A DNA stretch of 64,000 nucleotides, from the NCBI RefSeq assembly GCF_003990445.1, contig NZ_REEZ01000002.1, positions 375,121 to 439,120 on the forward strand. Reading direction: 5' to 3'. A program made the translations under genes and the position numbers. Source of the stretch: Pararhodobacter zhoushanensis (lineage in GTDB: Bacteria > Pseudomonadota > Alphaproteobacteria > Rhodobacterales > Rhodobacteraceae). Below, one piece after another: positions 46,309 through 56,834 of the stretch (positions within the stretch are counted from its first letter, which is position 1; every line of letters starts with the position of its first letter). The notes under the pieces are model-generated. The model was not told the origin of the DNA. It did no database searches and saw nothing but the letters and a program-made list of their open reading frames with translations.

Positions 46309-46312
<4 letters not shown>
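46190..46312 (-). CDS. small lipoprotein (40 residues)
   Basis: ATG 46312 opens a 40-residue frame with a lipoprotein signal peptide: [18 protein letters not shown], lipobox LSAC (Cys18), then a short acidic tail ending FWQAGS. The start overlaps the argH stop (ATGA) and its stop overlaps the DUF2834 start (GTGA), so it is very likely translated. Small lipoproteins at this position next to argH are common in this group; function unknown. Confidence 0.78.
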
Positions 46313-47697
<1,385 letters not shown>

Positions 47698-47838
47698 CAT
47701 CTGTCCCCTGAAGTGTTGCGGCGCCGGTATACGCGCGGGGGGCCTGCGGTGCAATCGGCTGGGGCTTTGCTGCGGCGGTTCACCGGCTGTTAACGGCTGG
47801 GCGTCAGGATCAGGACTGTTGGAGCAAGGACGCGCGCA

Positions 47839-48672
47839 ATGACCCTCAGACCGCCCACAGACCTGCCCGTCGACGGCATGGAAAGCCCGCTTTCCGTTGC
47901 CGACCGGCTCAGGCGGGAAGAGACCATCACCATGGTGCGCCGCGCGCTGGATGAGCGGCGCGGGCGGCTGGCCTTTCAGCCCGTGGTGCAGGCGCGCATG
48001 ACCAACCGCGCCGCCTTCTATGAGGCGTTCATCCGCATTCTGGATGAGCAGGGTCGGGTCATCCCCGCGCGCGATTTTGTCGGCGCGGTTGAAACGCATG
48101 AACTGGGTCGCCGCATCGACTGCCTTGCGCTGGAAATGGCGCTGGCGGCGCTGGCGCAGGAACCGTCGATCCGCCTCAGCGTAAACATGTCCGCCCGCTC
48201 TATCGGCTATGCGCAATGGCTGGCGGTGCTGGAGCGGGGGCTCAGGGCCGCACCCGATGTGGCCGAGCGGTTGATACTGGAGATCACGGAAAGCTCGGCC
48301 ATGCTGATGCCGGATCTGGTGACGGTTTTCATGTCCGACATGCAGGCGCGCGGCATCTGCTTTGCGCTCGATGATTTCGGCGCGGGCTATACGGCGTTCC
48401 GCTACCTGAAGGACTTCTATTTCGACATCATCAAGATCGACGGCCAGTTCATCCGCGGGATTGCCCATGACCCTGACAATCAGGTGCTGGCGCAGGCGCT
48501 GGTGTCGATTGCCCGCCACTTCGACATGTTCACCGTCGCCGAATCGGTCGAAACCGAAGAGGACGCGCGATATCTGGTCGATATTGGCTTCGACTGCCTT
48601 CAGGGCTATTTTTACGGCGTCCCCACGACCGAGGCACCGTGGCTCACATCGCGTCTGGCGAAACAGGGATGA
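47839..48672 (+). CDS. EAL domain cyclic-di-GMP phosphodiesterase
   Basis: A 277-residue stand-alone EAL protein with no GGDEF, PAS or membrane segment. The signature is EAF (AFYEAFIR) in place of EAL, but the other catalytic residues are there: SVNMSA (Asn), [10 protein letters not shown] (Glu), LDDFGAGY (Asp-Asp), IIKIDGQFI (Lys), [12 protein letters not shown] (Glu) and LQGYFYGVP (Gln). It therefore may be an active phosphodiesterase. Divergent from argH. Confidence 0.9.
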   Translation: MTLRPPTDLPVDGMESPLSVADRLRREETITMVRRALDERRGRLAFQPVVQARMTNRAAFYEAFIRILDEQGRVIPARDFVGAVETHELGRRIDCLALEMALAALAQEPSIRLSVNMSARSIGYAQWLAVLERGLRAAPDVAERLILEITESSAMLMPDLVTVFMSDMQARGICFALDDFGAGYTAFRYLKDFYFDIIKIDGQFIRGIAHDPDNQVLAQALVSIARHFDMFTVAESVETEEDARYLVDIGFDCLQGYFYGVPTTEAPWLTSRLAKQG

Positions 48673-48831
48673 TCCGCTGTCGGTTGCGCTACCCGGTGTC
48701 GCTAACGTCGCAAAATATGGCGGCTTGCCTCTCATTTCCGCACTGCGGCATTGATTTGAATAGGGGGCAGGCGTAAACCTTCGCCCAGTTGCGGGGCCCC
48801 GTTGGCCACGCCCAACGCGAGAGGATCCCCA

Positions 48832-50004
48832 ATGACCAACGTCGTGATCGTATCCGCTGCACGCACTGCCGTGGGCTCATTCAATGGCAGCTTTGCCAAT
48901 ACGCCGGCCCATGAACTCGGCGCCGCGGTGATTGAGGCGGTCGTTGCCCGCGCCGGTATCGACAAGGCCGAGGTCTCGGAAACCATCCTGGGTCAGGTGC
49001 TGACCGCCGGTCAGGGCCAGAACCCCGCCCGTCAGGCTGCCATCATGGCGGGCCTGCCCATCGAAGCCGCCGCCTGGGGCATCAACCAGGTCTGCGGTTC
49101 GGGTCTGCGCGCCGTCGCGCTGGCCGCGCAACATGTCCAGCTTGGTGATGCGTCCATCGTCATCGCCGGTGGTCAGGAAAACATGTCCATGTCGCCCCAT
49201 GTCGCGAACCTGCGCGCGGGCCACAAGATGGGCGATTTCAAGTTCATCGACTCGATGATCAAGGACGGTCTGTGGGACGCTTTCAACGGCTACCACATGG
49301 GCCAGACCGCTGAGAACGTCGCCGAACAGTGGCAGATCAGCCGCGAACAGCAGGACATCTTCGCCGTCGCCAGCCAGAACAAGGCTGAGGCCGCGCAGAA
49401 AGCCGGTAAATTCGTCGACGAGATCGTCCCCTTCCTGATCAAGACCCGCAAGGGCGAGACCAGCATGGATGCCGACGAATACATCCGCCACGGCGCCACC
49501 ATCGAGGCCATGCAAAAACTGCGCCCGGCCTTCACCAAGGACGGCTCGGTCACCGCGGCCAACGCCTCGGGCCTGAACGACGGTGCTGCCGCCGTGATGG
49601 TGATGAGCGCCGAGGAAGCCGAAAAGCGCGGCCTGACCCCGCTGGCCCGCATCGCGTCCTACGCCACCGCTGGTGTCGACCCGTCGATCATGGGCGTCGG
49701 CCCGATCCATGCCTCGCGCAAGGCGCTGGCCAAAGCCGGCTGGGACGCCGCCGATCTGGATCTGGTCGAGGCGAACGAAGCCTTCGCCGCGCAGGCCTGC
49801 GCCGTGAACAAGGACATGGGCTGGAACCCCGACGTGGTGAACGTCAACGGCGGCGCAATCGCCATCGGTCACCCGATCGGTGCCTCGGGCGCGCGCATCC
49901 TGAACACGCTGCTGTTTGAAATGCAGCGTCGGGGCGCTAAAAAAGGTCTGGCCACGCTGTGCATCGGCGGCGGCATGGGCGTTGCCATGTGCCTTGAGCG
50001 GTAA
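48832..50004 (+). CDS. phaA: acetyl-CoA acetyltransferase (thiolase)
   Basis: A 390-residue biosynthetic thiolase joining two acetyl-CoA. The acyl-accepting Cys is Cys88 ([12 protein letters not shown]), and C-terminal [17 protein letters not shown] and [12 protein letters not shown] carry the His and second Cys. It precedes phaB, so polyhydroxybutyrate precursor synthesis is the likely role. I start at ATG 48832 after GAGAGG; an upstream frame is not supported. The promoter lies in the 159-bp gap after the EAL gene. Confidence 0.96.
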   Translation: MTNVVIVSAARTAVGSFNGSFANTPAHELGAAVIEAVVARAGIDKAEVSETILGQVLTAGQGQNPARQAAIMAGLPIEAAAWGINQVCGSGLRAVALAAQHVQLGDASIVIAGGQENMSMSPHVANLRAGHKMGDFKFIDSMIKDGLWDAFNGYHMGQTAENVAEQWQISREQQDIFAVASQNKAEAAQKAGKFVDEIVPFLIKTRKGETSMDADEYIRHGATIEAMQKLRPAFTKDGSVTAANASGLNDGAAAVMVMSAEEAEKRGLTPLARIASYATAGVDPSIMGVGPIHASRKALAKAGWDAADLDLVEANEAFAAQACAVNKDMGWNPDVVNVNGGAIAIGHPIGASGARILNTLLFEMQRRGAKKGLATLCIGGGMGVAMCLER

Positions 50005-50034
50005 ACACCGCAAAATTTCGCTTAAGACGCGGAT

Positions 50035-50068
50035 GGGCGGGCGCAAGAATATTGCGTCCGCCCTTTCT
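50035..50068 (+). terminator. hairpin between phaA and phaB
   Basis: GGGCGG (50035-50040) and CGCAA (50042-50046) pair with TTGCG (50052-50056) and CCGCCC (50058-50063), with one-base bulges, followed by TTTCT. A terminator-like structure that may set phaB below phaA expression. Confidence 0.55.
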
Positions 50069-50110
50069 ATTGGGTAACAGAATTTCAAGGGAAATCGTGA
50101 GGAGGACGAC

Positions 50111-50833
50111 ATGGGACGGGTTGCATTGGTTACGGGGGGATCGCGCGGTATTGGCGCAGCGATTGCGATTGCCCTGAAAAACGCGGGTTATTCGGTTGCC
50201 GCCAGCTATGCGGGCAATGACGAAGCGGCGAAAAGCTTCACCGCCGACACCGGCATCAAGACCTATAAATGGGATGTGGCCGACTATGAGGCGTCGAAAG
50301 CCGGGATCGCGCAGGTCGAGGCCGATCTGGGCCCGGTCGACGTGGTCGTCGCCAACGCGGGCATCACCCGCGACGCCCCGTTTCACAAGATGACCCCCGA
50401 CCAGTGGAAACAGGTGATCGACACCAACCTGACCGGTGTTTTCAACACCGTTCACCCGCTGTGGCCGGGGATGCGCGAGCGCAAGTTTGGCCGCGTGGTG
50501 GTGATCAGCTCGATCAATGGTCAGAAAGGCCAGTTCGGTCAGGTGAACTATGCCGCGACCAAAGCGGGCGATCTGGGCATCGTGAAATCTTTGGCGCAGG
50601 AAGGCGCGCGTTTCGGCATCACTGCCAACGCGATCTGCCCGGGTTACATCGCCACCGAAATGGTGATGGCTGTGCCGGAAAAAGTGCGCGAGTCGATCAT
50701 CGCGGGCATCCCGACGGGGCGTCTGGGCGAGCCCGAAGAGATCGCGCGCTGCGTCGCCTTCCTGGTCTCGGATGACGCCGCTTTCATCAACGGCTCGACG
50801 ATCAGCGCCAACGGCGGCCAGTTCTTCGTGTAA
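50111..50833 (+). CDS. phaB: acetoacetyl-CoA reductase
   Basis: A 240-residue SDR, ALVTGGSRGIGAAIA at the N-terminus, NAG (NAGITRDAPFHKM) and catalytic VNYAATKAG (Tyr and Lys). PhaB reduces acetoacetyl-CoA with NADPH to R-3-hydroxybutyryl-CoA for storage polymer. GAGGAG precedes ATG. Linkage to phaA supports the assignment over a FabG paralogue. Confidence 0.94.
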   Translation: MGRVALVTGGSRGIGAAIAIALKNAGYSVAASYAGNDEAAKSFTADTGIKTYKWDVADYEASKAGIAQVEADLGPVDVVVANAGITRDAPFHKMTPDQWKQVIDTNLTGVFNTVHPLWPGMRERKFGRVVVISSINGQKGQFGQVNYAATKAGDLGIVKSLAQEGARFGITANAICPGYIATEMVMAVPEKVRESIIAGIPTGRLGEPEEIARCVAFLVSDDAAFINGSTISANGGQFFV

Positions 50834-50840
50834 AAACAAC

Positions 50841-50870
50841 GCGGCAGAGCGGTCACTTCCGCTCTGCCGC
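50841..50870 (+). terminator. terminator after phaB
   Basis: A perfect 12-bp stem, GCGGCAGAGCGG (50841-50852) with CCGCTCTGCCGC (50859-50870), 6-base loop, 8 bp after the phaB stop. The strongest hairpin in this part; no T-run beyond CTCTCT. Confidence 0.75.
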
Positions 50871-51004
50871 CTCTCTGCCCGGTCGCGCGTGCACCACGCG
50901 GGCCAACGCCTGTAATCCCGAACATCGTCTTGTTCTTTTGACCGGGGTGCGGTTGTCTGTGGCGCCGGGCCCTGCCCCGGATAGCGGGCAGAACGGACGG
51001 CACC

Positions 51005-51883
51005 ATGGAACGCAGCAAAGCCACCGCAATCGGATTTTCAGCCGTGGCGCTGTGGTCGCTGCTGGCGCTGTTCACCGTCGCCTCTTCCCCCGTTCCCCCG
51101 CTTCTGCTGAACGCGCTGACCTTTGCCATTGGCGGCGGCGTGGGGCTGATCTGGGTGATCGCAACTGGCGGGTTGGCGCAGTTGAAGTCAGTGCCGCTGT
51201 CGGCCTATGCCTTTGGCACTCTTGGGCTCTTTGGCTACCATTTTCTGTATTTCACCGCCCTGCGCATGGCCCCCGCCGCCGAGGCCGGGCTGATCTGCTA
51301 TCTGTGGCCGCTGTTCATCGTGCTGTTTTCAGGCCTGTTACCAGGCGAAACACTGCGCGCAGGCCACATCGCCGGGGCGCTGCTTGCCTTTGCAGGCGCG
51401 GCGCTGATTGTGGCGGGGGGAATTGGCACCGTCTCGGGCGCGTTGACAGGGTATGGCGTGGCGTTTTTGGCCGCGCTGACATGGGCGGGCTATTCGCTGG
51501 GTTCTCGGCGGCTGAAATCCGTGCCCACAGCCGCCGTAGCCGTCACCTGCCTGATGACCGCCCTCTTGTCCATCGCCGCACATCTGGCTTTGGAAACAAC
51601 GGCCTGGCCAGTTGGCCCGCTGGGGTGGCTGGCTGTTCTCGGCCTTGGTCTGGGCCCGGTGGGGCTGGCATTCTATACGTGGGACGTGGGGGTCAAGAGC
51701 GGTGACATCCAGCTGCTCGGCACGGCATCTTACGCGGCGCCGCTGCTGTCTACCTTGGTGCTGGTCGTTGCCGGGATGGCGGCGGGAAGCGTCACGCTGG
51801 CCTTCGCGGCGGTGCTGATCACCGGCGGCGCGGCCTTGGCCGCGCGCGCCGGGACGCGCGTTACTCGGCCGAAAGCCGGGTAA
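51005..51883 (+). CDS. EamA/DMT transporter, YddG-like aromatic amino-acid exporter
   Basis: A 292-residue protein with ten spans in two EamA repeats. HFLYFTALRMAPAAEAGLICYLWPLFIVLFS and AALTWAGYSLGSRR resemble YddG-type exporters of aromatic amino acids. The C-terminus overlaps the convergent DUF465 gene by 23 bp. ATG 51005. Substrate not provable from sequence. Confidence 0.85.
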   Translation: MERSKATAIGFSAVALWSLLALFTVASSPVPPLLLNALTFAIGGGVGLIWVIATGGLAQLKSVPLSAYAFGTLGLFGYHFLYFTALRMAPAAEAGLICYLWPLFIVLFSGLLPGETLRAGHIAGALLAFAGAALIVAGGIGTVSGALTGYGVAFLAALTWAGYSLGSRRLKSVPTAAVAVTCLMTALLSIAAHLALETTAWPVGPLGWLAVLGLGLGPVGLAFYTWDVGVKSGDIQLLGTASYAAPLLSTLVLVVAGMAAGSVTLAFAAVLITGGAALAARAGTRVTRPKAG

Positions 51884-52028
51884 TCTGCTCCTTGAGGCGC
51901 AATTTCTGCTTTTTCATGTCGGCGACTGCAAGATCGTCCACGCCGGGCGCGCGCTGCGCGTCCTCGACCTGATCAGCAAGGGTCTGGTGGCGACGGCGCA
52001 GTTCCTGAAGATGAGACGTCAACGACAT
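51861..52028 (-). CDS. YdcH family protein (DUF465)
   Basis: A 55-residue all-helical protein, SHLQELRRRHQTLADQVEDA then VDDLAVADMKKQKLRLKEQI, the DUF465 consensus. Function unknown; small, coiled-coil-like. ATG 52028 has a strong AGGAGG. Its 3' end overlaps the last 23 bp of the convergent exporter. Confidence 0.87.
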   Translation of the reverse strand: MSLTSHLQELRRRHQTLADQVEDAQRAPGVDDLAVADMKKQKLRLKEQITRLSAE

Positions 52029-52080
52029 GGATATCCTCCTGTAACGGGTGTCCGTCCTCAGAGTGCACCACAGATTCATC

Positions 52081-52097
52081 GTTTTGTCACACAAAAC
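52081..52097. promoter_or_regulatory. AT-rich inverted repeat upstream of DUF465
   Basis: GTTTTGTcacACAAAAC, a 7-bp palindrome in an otherwise GC-rich gap between the methyltransferase stop and the DUF465 start. It lies 53 bp upstream of ATG 52028, near a TTGACG (minus strand, 52112-52117) that could be a -35. Possible operator. Confidence 0.35.
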
Positions 52098-52154
52098 CCG
52101 GACCGAATTTGCGTCAATTTGGACTTGCCGGCAGGAACAAGCCGATTCCCGGAC

Positions 52155-52901
52155 TCAGCGCCAGTCGAGTGCCTGCGCATCGCGCAACAGTGCCCGCGCA
52201 TCATCCGAGGCATCATCGCGGTCTTCCAGGTGCTCAGCGCCTGCGTGCATGGTGAGCGGTGCCAGCAACCGGAAGACACCGCGCGCGCCTTTACGCGCCT
52301 GCACAATCACCCGTCCAGCGGGCCGCCCGACGCGTGAAGCAACCGGTCGCACGGCAATCGATCCTGCGGGTCCGTCAAGCGCTGCAAGGATCGCGGGCAG
52401 GCGTTCGGCCAGATGGATCAGCGTCAGGGTGCCGCCGCTTTTCAGCCGCCGCAAGCCGCAACCGATCCAGTCAGCCAGCGGCGTCTCTTCGCGCAACGCC
52501 GCAGCGCGGCCTGCGTCCCGCGCCGCCGGTGAGCTGGGGCGATAATACGGTGGATTTGCCATCACATGATCGAAGGTGACGCGCAGATCGGCTGGCAGAT
52601 CGGTCAGATCGGCAGTTACGATCCGCGCGTCCAGCCCGTTTTCCTGAGCATTGCGCCGTGCCAGCTGGGCATAATTCTCTTGCCGCTCGACCCCGCTCAG
52701 CGCCAGTCCGGGCAACCGTTGCCCCAGCGCCAGCAGCGCCACACCCGCGCCGCACCCCAGTTCAAGCACGCTGTCGCCGGGCCGCGCGCCGACGCTGGCC
52801 GCCAGCAGCACCGGGTCCGTTGCGGCGCGGTATCCTGCGCGCGGCTGCCAGATAGACAAGCGCCCGCCCAGGAAGACATCGCGCGTCAGGGGTTCATCCA
52901 T
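52155..52901 (-). CDS. tRNA1(Val) A37 N6-methyltransferase-like (TrmN6)
   Basis: A 248-residue SAM-dependent methyltransferase with SVLELGCGAGVALLAL (SAM-binding motif I) and the adenine-N6 active-site motif NPPYYRP. Sequence order matches TrmN6/YfiC, which methylates A37 of tRNA1Val, but other N6 methyltransferases (PrmC-like) share NPPY. ATG 52901 overlaps the DUF2007 stop by 8 bp. Confidence 0.87.
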   Translation of the reverse strand: MDEPLTRDVFLGGRLSIWQPRAGYRAATDPVLLAASVGARPGDSVLELGCGAGVALLALGQRLPGLALSGVERQENYAQLARRNAQENGLDARIVTADLTDLPADLRVTFDHVMANPPYYRPSSPAARDAGRAAALREETPLADWIGCGLRRLKSGGTLTLIHLAERLPAILAALDGPAGSIAVRPVASRVGRPAGRVIVQARKGARGVFRLLAPLTMHAGAEHLEDRDDASDDARALLRDAQALDWR

Positions 52902-53097
52902 TCAATTCCACGCCGTTGTCGCGCAGGATGGCCTTGGCCAAAAAGAGATTTTCGTCGCGTACCATCAGCCGCTGCGGCACGATAGACAGCGCGCTCATAT
53001 GGACGTCAACGGCAAACGTCTCTATACCTTCCGCCGCGAGAAGGGCCGTTGCAAAAGGGATGACCGTCGGGTCTGACGTGCGTAGCAGTTCTTTCAT
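52894..53097 (-). CDS. DUF2007 family small protein
   Basis: A 67-residue protein, MKELLRTSDPTVIPFATALL then AAEGIETFAVDVHMS and a second half, the DUF2007 consensus (putative signal-transducing domain, related to PII-like folds). Function unknown. ATG 53097, divergent from the polyprenyl synthase gene (53-bp gap). Confidence 0.85.
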   Translation of the reverse strand: MKELLRTSDPTVIPFATALLAAEGIETFAVDVHMSALSIVPQRLMVRDENLFLAKAILRDNGVELNG

Positions 53098-53150
53098 CCA
53101 GACAGTAGACGGCAAGCCTTCGCGCTTGTCAAAGCAGAGGCGAATGCCCG

Positions 53151-54146
53151 ATGAGCGTCACCGAAATCAGCCCGCTTGAGGCCCTGTCGCGCGTTCTGAC
53201 CGATGACATGGAGCGCGTGAACGTGCTGATCCGCGAGCGCATGGCTTCGGACCATGCACCGCGCATTCCAGAAGTCACGGCGCATCTGATCGAGGCTGGC
53301 GGCAAGCGCATCCGCCCGATGATGACGTTGGCTGCGGCACGTCTGTGTGGATACGAGGGTGACGCGCATATCAAGCTGGCCGCGACGGTCGAGTTCATCC
53401 ATACCGCCACGCTGCTGCACGACGACGTGGTCGATGAGAGCGAACAGCGGCGCGGGCGTCCGACGGCCAACCTTTTGTGGGACAACCAATCCAGCGTGCT
53501 GGTCGGCGATTACCTGTTCGCGCGGGCGTTTCAGTTGATGGTCGAACCGGGCAATCTGCGCGCGCTGACCATCCTGTCCAATGCTTCGGCCGTGATCGCC
53601 GAGGGTGAGGTGCTGCAGCTGACCGCCGCGCAGAACGTCGCCACCGATGAAGCGACGTATATGACGGTGATCCGGGGCAAAACGGCGGCGCTGTTTTCAG
53701 CGGCGACGCAGGTCGGGCCGGTGATCGCGGGCGCACCTGAGGCACAGGTGCAGGCGCTTTATGACTACGGTGACGCGCTGGGGATCTGCTTTCAGATCGT
53801 CGATGACTATCTGGATTACGGCGGCGCAGGCGATGGGCTGGGCAAGAACCTTGGCGACGATTTCCGCGAGCGCAAGCTGACCCTGCCGGTGATCCGCGCG
53901 ATTGCCGCCTCGGATGCCGATGAGCGCGTCTTCTGGGACCGCACCATCGGGCGCGGCAAACAGCAGGCGGGTGATCTGGAGCAGGCGATGGCGCTGATGT
54001 CCCGGCATGGCACGCTTGAGAGCACCCGCCAGACGGCGCTGGACTGGGCAGAGCGCGCGCGTCAGGCGCTGGCCCCGCTGCCCGACCACCCGCTCAAGGC
54101 GCTGCTGAGCGATCTGGCGGGCTTTGTGGTCGAACGGGTGAACTGA
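53151..54146 (+). CDS. ispB: polyprenyl synthetase (long-chain, IspB-like)
   Basis: A 331-residue trans-prenyltransferase: first Asp motif LLHDDVVDESEQRRG and second FQIVDDYLDYGG bind the Mg-diphosphates of FPP/IPP. Length fits octaprenyl or decaprenyl diphosphate synthase, the side chain of ubiquinone; chain length cannot be told. ATG 53151. Its stop is 4 bp from the convergent ispE. Confidence 0.93.
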   Translation: MSVTEISPLEALSRVLTDDMERVNVLIRERMASDHAPRIPEVTAHLIEAGGKRIRPMMTLAAARLCGYEGDAHIKLAATVEFIHTATLLHDDVVDESEQRRGRPTANLLWDNQSSVLVGDYLFARAFQLMVEPGNLRALTILSNASAVIAEGEVLQLTAAQNVATDEATYMTVIRGKTAALFSAATQVGPVIAGAPEAQVQALYDYGDALGICFQIVDDYLDYGGAGDGLGKNLGDDFRERKLTLPVIRAIAASDADERVFWDRTIGRGKQQAGDLEQAMALMSRHGTLESTRQTALDWAERARQALAPLPDHPLKALLSDLAGFVVERVN

Positions 54147-54150
54147 GTCC

Positions 54151-54996
54151 TTACGGCGACGGCAGGCTGCGGGTCGGCAGAATGTAGCGGCCCGGCGCGC
54201 TCAGCGCCGTGGCGGCGGCGCGCATCGCGGCTTCGTTGGTAAAGATCCCGAAACACGTCGCGCCCGAGCCAGTCATCCGGGCCAGCAGGCAGCCATCCTG
54301 AGCGCCGATGTCCGCAAGCAACGCCTTGATCTGCGGCATCAGGGCAATCGCAGGCGCTTGCAGATCGTTGCGCATCCCTGCCAGCCAGTCGCAGAGCGTC
54401 TTCGCATCATCGAAGCGTGGCAGCGCGTCAGGCATCGCTGGGTTCTGGCGCAGGGTCATGGCCTTGAAGACCGCCGGTGTGGACAGCCCCTGCCCCGGAT
54501 TGACCAGCAAGAGCCACAGCGCGGGTATGCCCGCCACCGGATCAACCCGCTCGCCCAAGCCCCGCATCCGCATCGGTGCTGGCGCGGCCATGCAGACCGG
54601 CATATCCGCCCCCAGCCGCATCAGCGCCTGCGTGCCGGGCAGCGGCAGGTCGCGCTCCTCGGCCAGCAGATGCAGCGCGGCAGCGGCGTCAGACGAGCCT
54701 CCGCCCATGCCCGAGGCCACAGGGAGCTGCTTATCCAGCGTGAACGCCACGCCTTGCGCGCCGGTCAAACGCGCGGCGCGCAGGACCAGATTGTCAGGCT
54801 CAGGGGCAAGGGCAGCGGCACAGGGGCCGGTCAGGTCCAGTGACAGGCCAGGGCCGGTGCGCAGGGTGAGCAGATCGCCAGCTTCGGCAAAGACGACAAG
54901 CGAATCCAGCAGATGATAGCCATCCTCACGCTGGCCGGTGACGTGCAGCGTGAGGTTGATCTTGGCCGGGGCGAGGCGTGAAACCGCCGCGCGCAT
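54151..54996 (-). CDS. ispE: 4-diphosphocytidyl-2-C-methyl-D-erythritol kinase
   Basis: A 281-residue GHMP kinase of the MEP isoprenoid pathway. APAKINLTLHVTGQREDGYHLL at the N-terminus, the ATP-binding LPVASGMGGGSSDAAAAL and the C-terminal MTGSGATCFGIF are intact. It converts CDP-ME to CDP-MEP. The start overlaps the TPR gene stop (TGATG). Together with the neighbouring polyprenyl synthase this is a small isoprenoid cluster. Confidence 0.95.
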   Translation of the reverse strand: MRAAVSRLAPAKINLTLHVTGQREDGYHLLDSLVVFAEAGDLLTLRTGPGLSLDLTGPCAAALAPEPDNLVLRAARLTGAQGVAFTLDKQLPVASGMGGGSSDAAAALHLLAEERDLPLPGTQALMRLGADMPVCMAAPAPMRMRGLGERVDPVAGIPALWLLLVNPGQGLSTPAVFKAMTLRQNPAMPDALPRFDDAKTLCDWLAGMRNDLQAPAIALMPQIKALLADIGAQDGCLLARMTGSGATCFGIFTNEAAMRAAATALSAPGRYILPTRSLPSP

Positions 54997-56714
54997 CAGT
55001 TGGCCGGGTGAAGGGGCGGCTCGCCCGCCTCGGCCCGCACGACGTCCAGACCGACCTCAAGCTTGCGGCGCAGCTGCTCTTCGTCCAGGTTCTCGGCAGG
55101 CAAAAACGAGATCGCGCGACGCCACTGGAACCGTGCCTCGCGCTGACGGCCGACCGCCCAGTACACATCGCCCAGATGGTCGTTGAGGATGGCATCCGTC
55201 GGCTCCATCTCGACCGAGCGTTCCATATGCGGCAACGCCTCGTCATAACGGCCCAGTTTGAACAGCGCCCAGGCGAGGCTGTCGAGCACATAGCCGCTGG
55301 TCGGATCGCCCGCGACGGCGCGTTCGATCATGTCCAGCGCCTCGTCATAATTCTCGCCACGCTCGATCAGCGAATAGCCCAGATAGTTCAGCACGGTCGG
55401 CTGATCGGGTTGAAGCGCCAGCGCCGCGCGGAAGTCCGCCTCGGCAGCTGGCCAGTCATCGGCGCGCGAATAGGCCACGGCGCGGGCAAACAGCAACTGC
55501 CAGTCAGGCCGCCCGCCAGCAGCGGTCAGCAGATCAATCGCGCGGGTATAGGCCTGCGCGGACTCGGCGAACTGGTCGTTGCGGCGCAGGAAATCGCCCA
55601 GCACGCTTTGCGCGGCAAAGCTCTGCGGGTTCTCTTGTGCCATGGCGGTCAGGTCGGCAATGGCCTCATCGCGCCGGTCCAGAGTCTCCAGCACCTGCGC
55701 GCGCCCCATGCGCGCGGCGGTACCGAACACATCGCCGTCCGGGATCGCGTCATAGGCGGCGGCGGCGGCTTGCGGCTGGTCGAGGAACTCAAAGACCTGA
55801 CCGATCATCAGCTGGGCATCGCTCAGCGCCGGGTTCACCCAGACGGCGGCCTGCGCATAGAGCAGTGCCTCGAGCGCGTTGTCCGAGCTTTGCATCGCGC
55901 TGGCCATGACGCCGTAGACCTCGGCCATCCCCTGCGCCGGTGACGAGATCACGTTGAACGGCAGTGCCTGCCCGGCCGCGTAGGACTCGCGCATGTGGAC
56001 AAGGGCCGGATCGCTTGCGCCGGGGAACACCGAGTCAATCAGCGCAATCGCGTCGTCAAACCGCTCGGTCAGTCCCAACAACTGGGCATAGGCGATATAG
56101 CCGCGCCGGTTCAGCGCGGCGGCCACACCAGCGTCGGGGTCTTCGATGATCTCGACCGCGCCCTCGACATCACCGGCAAGGGCCAGCGCCAGGGCGCGGC
56201 AGTAGAGCGAGAAGTCCTGCATGCCGTCCATGCCGCCGACCTGATCCAGCGTGTCCAGCGCCTCGGACATGCGGCCCGCGCCCAGATGCGCCCAGGCCCG
56301 GGCCAGCCCGTCGATCAGCGGGTGAACGCGGACAGTGTCGCCGCTGATGATATCCAGCGCGGCCGCGTAGTCCTGCTCGTCGAAAGCCTTGGTCAGCAGC
56401 ACAATGGCCGCCGAACGGCTGGTCGGATCCAGCACGTTCAGCGCCTGCGCGTTGCGGATTGCGATTTCCCGCTCGCCCACTGACAGCGCGCTGACCACCA
56501 GCCCTTCAAGTGTGTTGACGTTCTGCGGGTCATCCGCGTGCAGCCGCTCAAGATACGGCAGCGAGCCCGCGAAGTCGTTCAGCACCCCCGCTTCACGTGC
56601 GGCCAGAAAGGCCCCCGCCGCATTCTGGGCCTGCCCCGAGTCCGGTGCCAGCACAGCGGCGGTGGACATCAGCAGGGCCAGTAGGGCCGGACGAAACTGT
56701 TGGGGAAAGGGCAA
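54996..56714 (-). CDS. exported TPR-repeat protein
   Basis: A 572-residue protein with signal peptide (about 1-30, ending SGQAQ) and many TPR units, e.g. TVLNYLGYSLIERGENYDEALDMIERAV then GYVLDSLAWALFKLGRYDEALPHMERSV, with the tryptophan/glycine/alanine pattern of TPRs. TTG start 56714 has GGAG 6 bp upstream; the first ATG is residue 16, inside the signal. Likely periplasmic or outer-membrane scaffold. It overlaps ispE by one base. Confidence 0.87.
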   Translation of the reverse strand: MPFPQQFRPALLALLMSTAAVLAPDSGQAQNAAGAFLAAREAGVLNDFAGSLPYLERLHADDPQNVNTLEGLVVSALSVGEREIAIRNAQALNVLDPTSRSAAIVLLTKAFDEQDYAAALDIISGDTVRVHPLIDGLARAWAHLGAGRMSEALDTLDQVGGMDGMQDFSLYCRALALALAGDVEGAVEIIEDPDAGVAAALNRRGYIAYAQLLGLTERFDDAIALIDSVFPGASDPALVHMRESYAAGQALPFNVISSPAQGMAEVYGVMASAMQSSDNALEALLYAQAAVWVNPALSDAQLMIGQVFEFLDQPQAAAAAYDAIPDGDVFGTAARMGRAQVLETLDRRDEAIADLTAMAQENPQSFAAQSVLGDFLRRNDQFAESAQAYTRAIDLLTAAGGRPDWQLLFARAVAYSRADDWPAAEADFRAALALQPDQPTVLNYLGYSLIERGENYDEALDMIERAVAGDPTSGYVLDSLAWALFKLGRYDEALPHMERSVEMEPTDAILNDHLGDVYWAVGRQREARFQWRRAISFLPAENLDEEQLRRKLEVGLDVVRAEAGEPPLHPAN

Positions 56715-56796
56715 AGGTCACTCCAGCGGTGCTGAGGGATTGTCAGACCTCAAGGTGTAGCGACCCGGTTGCCCAAGGGCAATGCGCAGGGCGCCG

Positions 56797-56828
56797 TCGC
56801 GCGTGCGTGACGCATCACGCACGCGCGA
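56797..56828 (-). terminator. 14-bp perfect hairpin after the ETF-QO gene
   Basis: A stem of 14 perfect pairs (56797-56810 with 56815-56828, loop CGCA) begins 6 bp past the ETF-QO stop. It lacks a T-run, but its stability makes it the probable 3' end of that transcript. Confidence 0.65.
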
Positions 56829-56834
56829 GATCGG

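Noticed and set aside
47701-48735. Extended N-terminus of argH reaching to 48735
   Set aside because: It is low-complexity, lies opposite the EAL gene, and argH has its own ATG at 47697 with a ribosome site and the family N-terminus.
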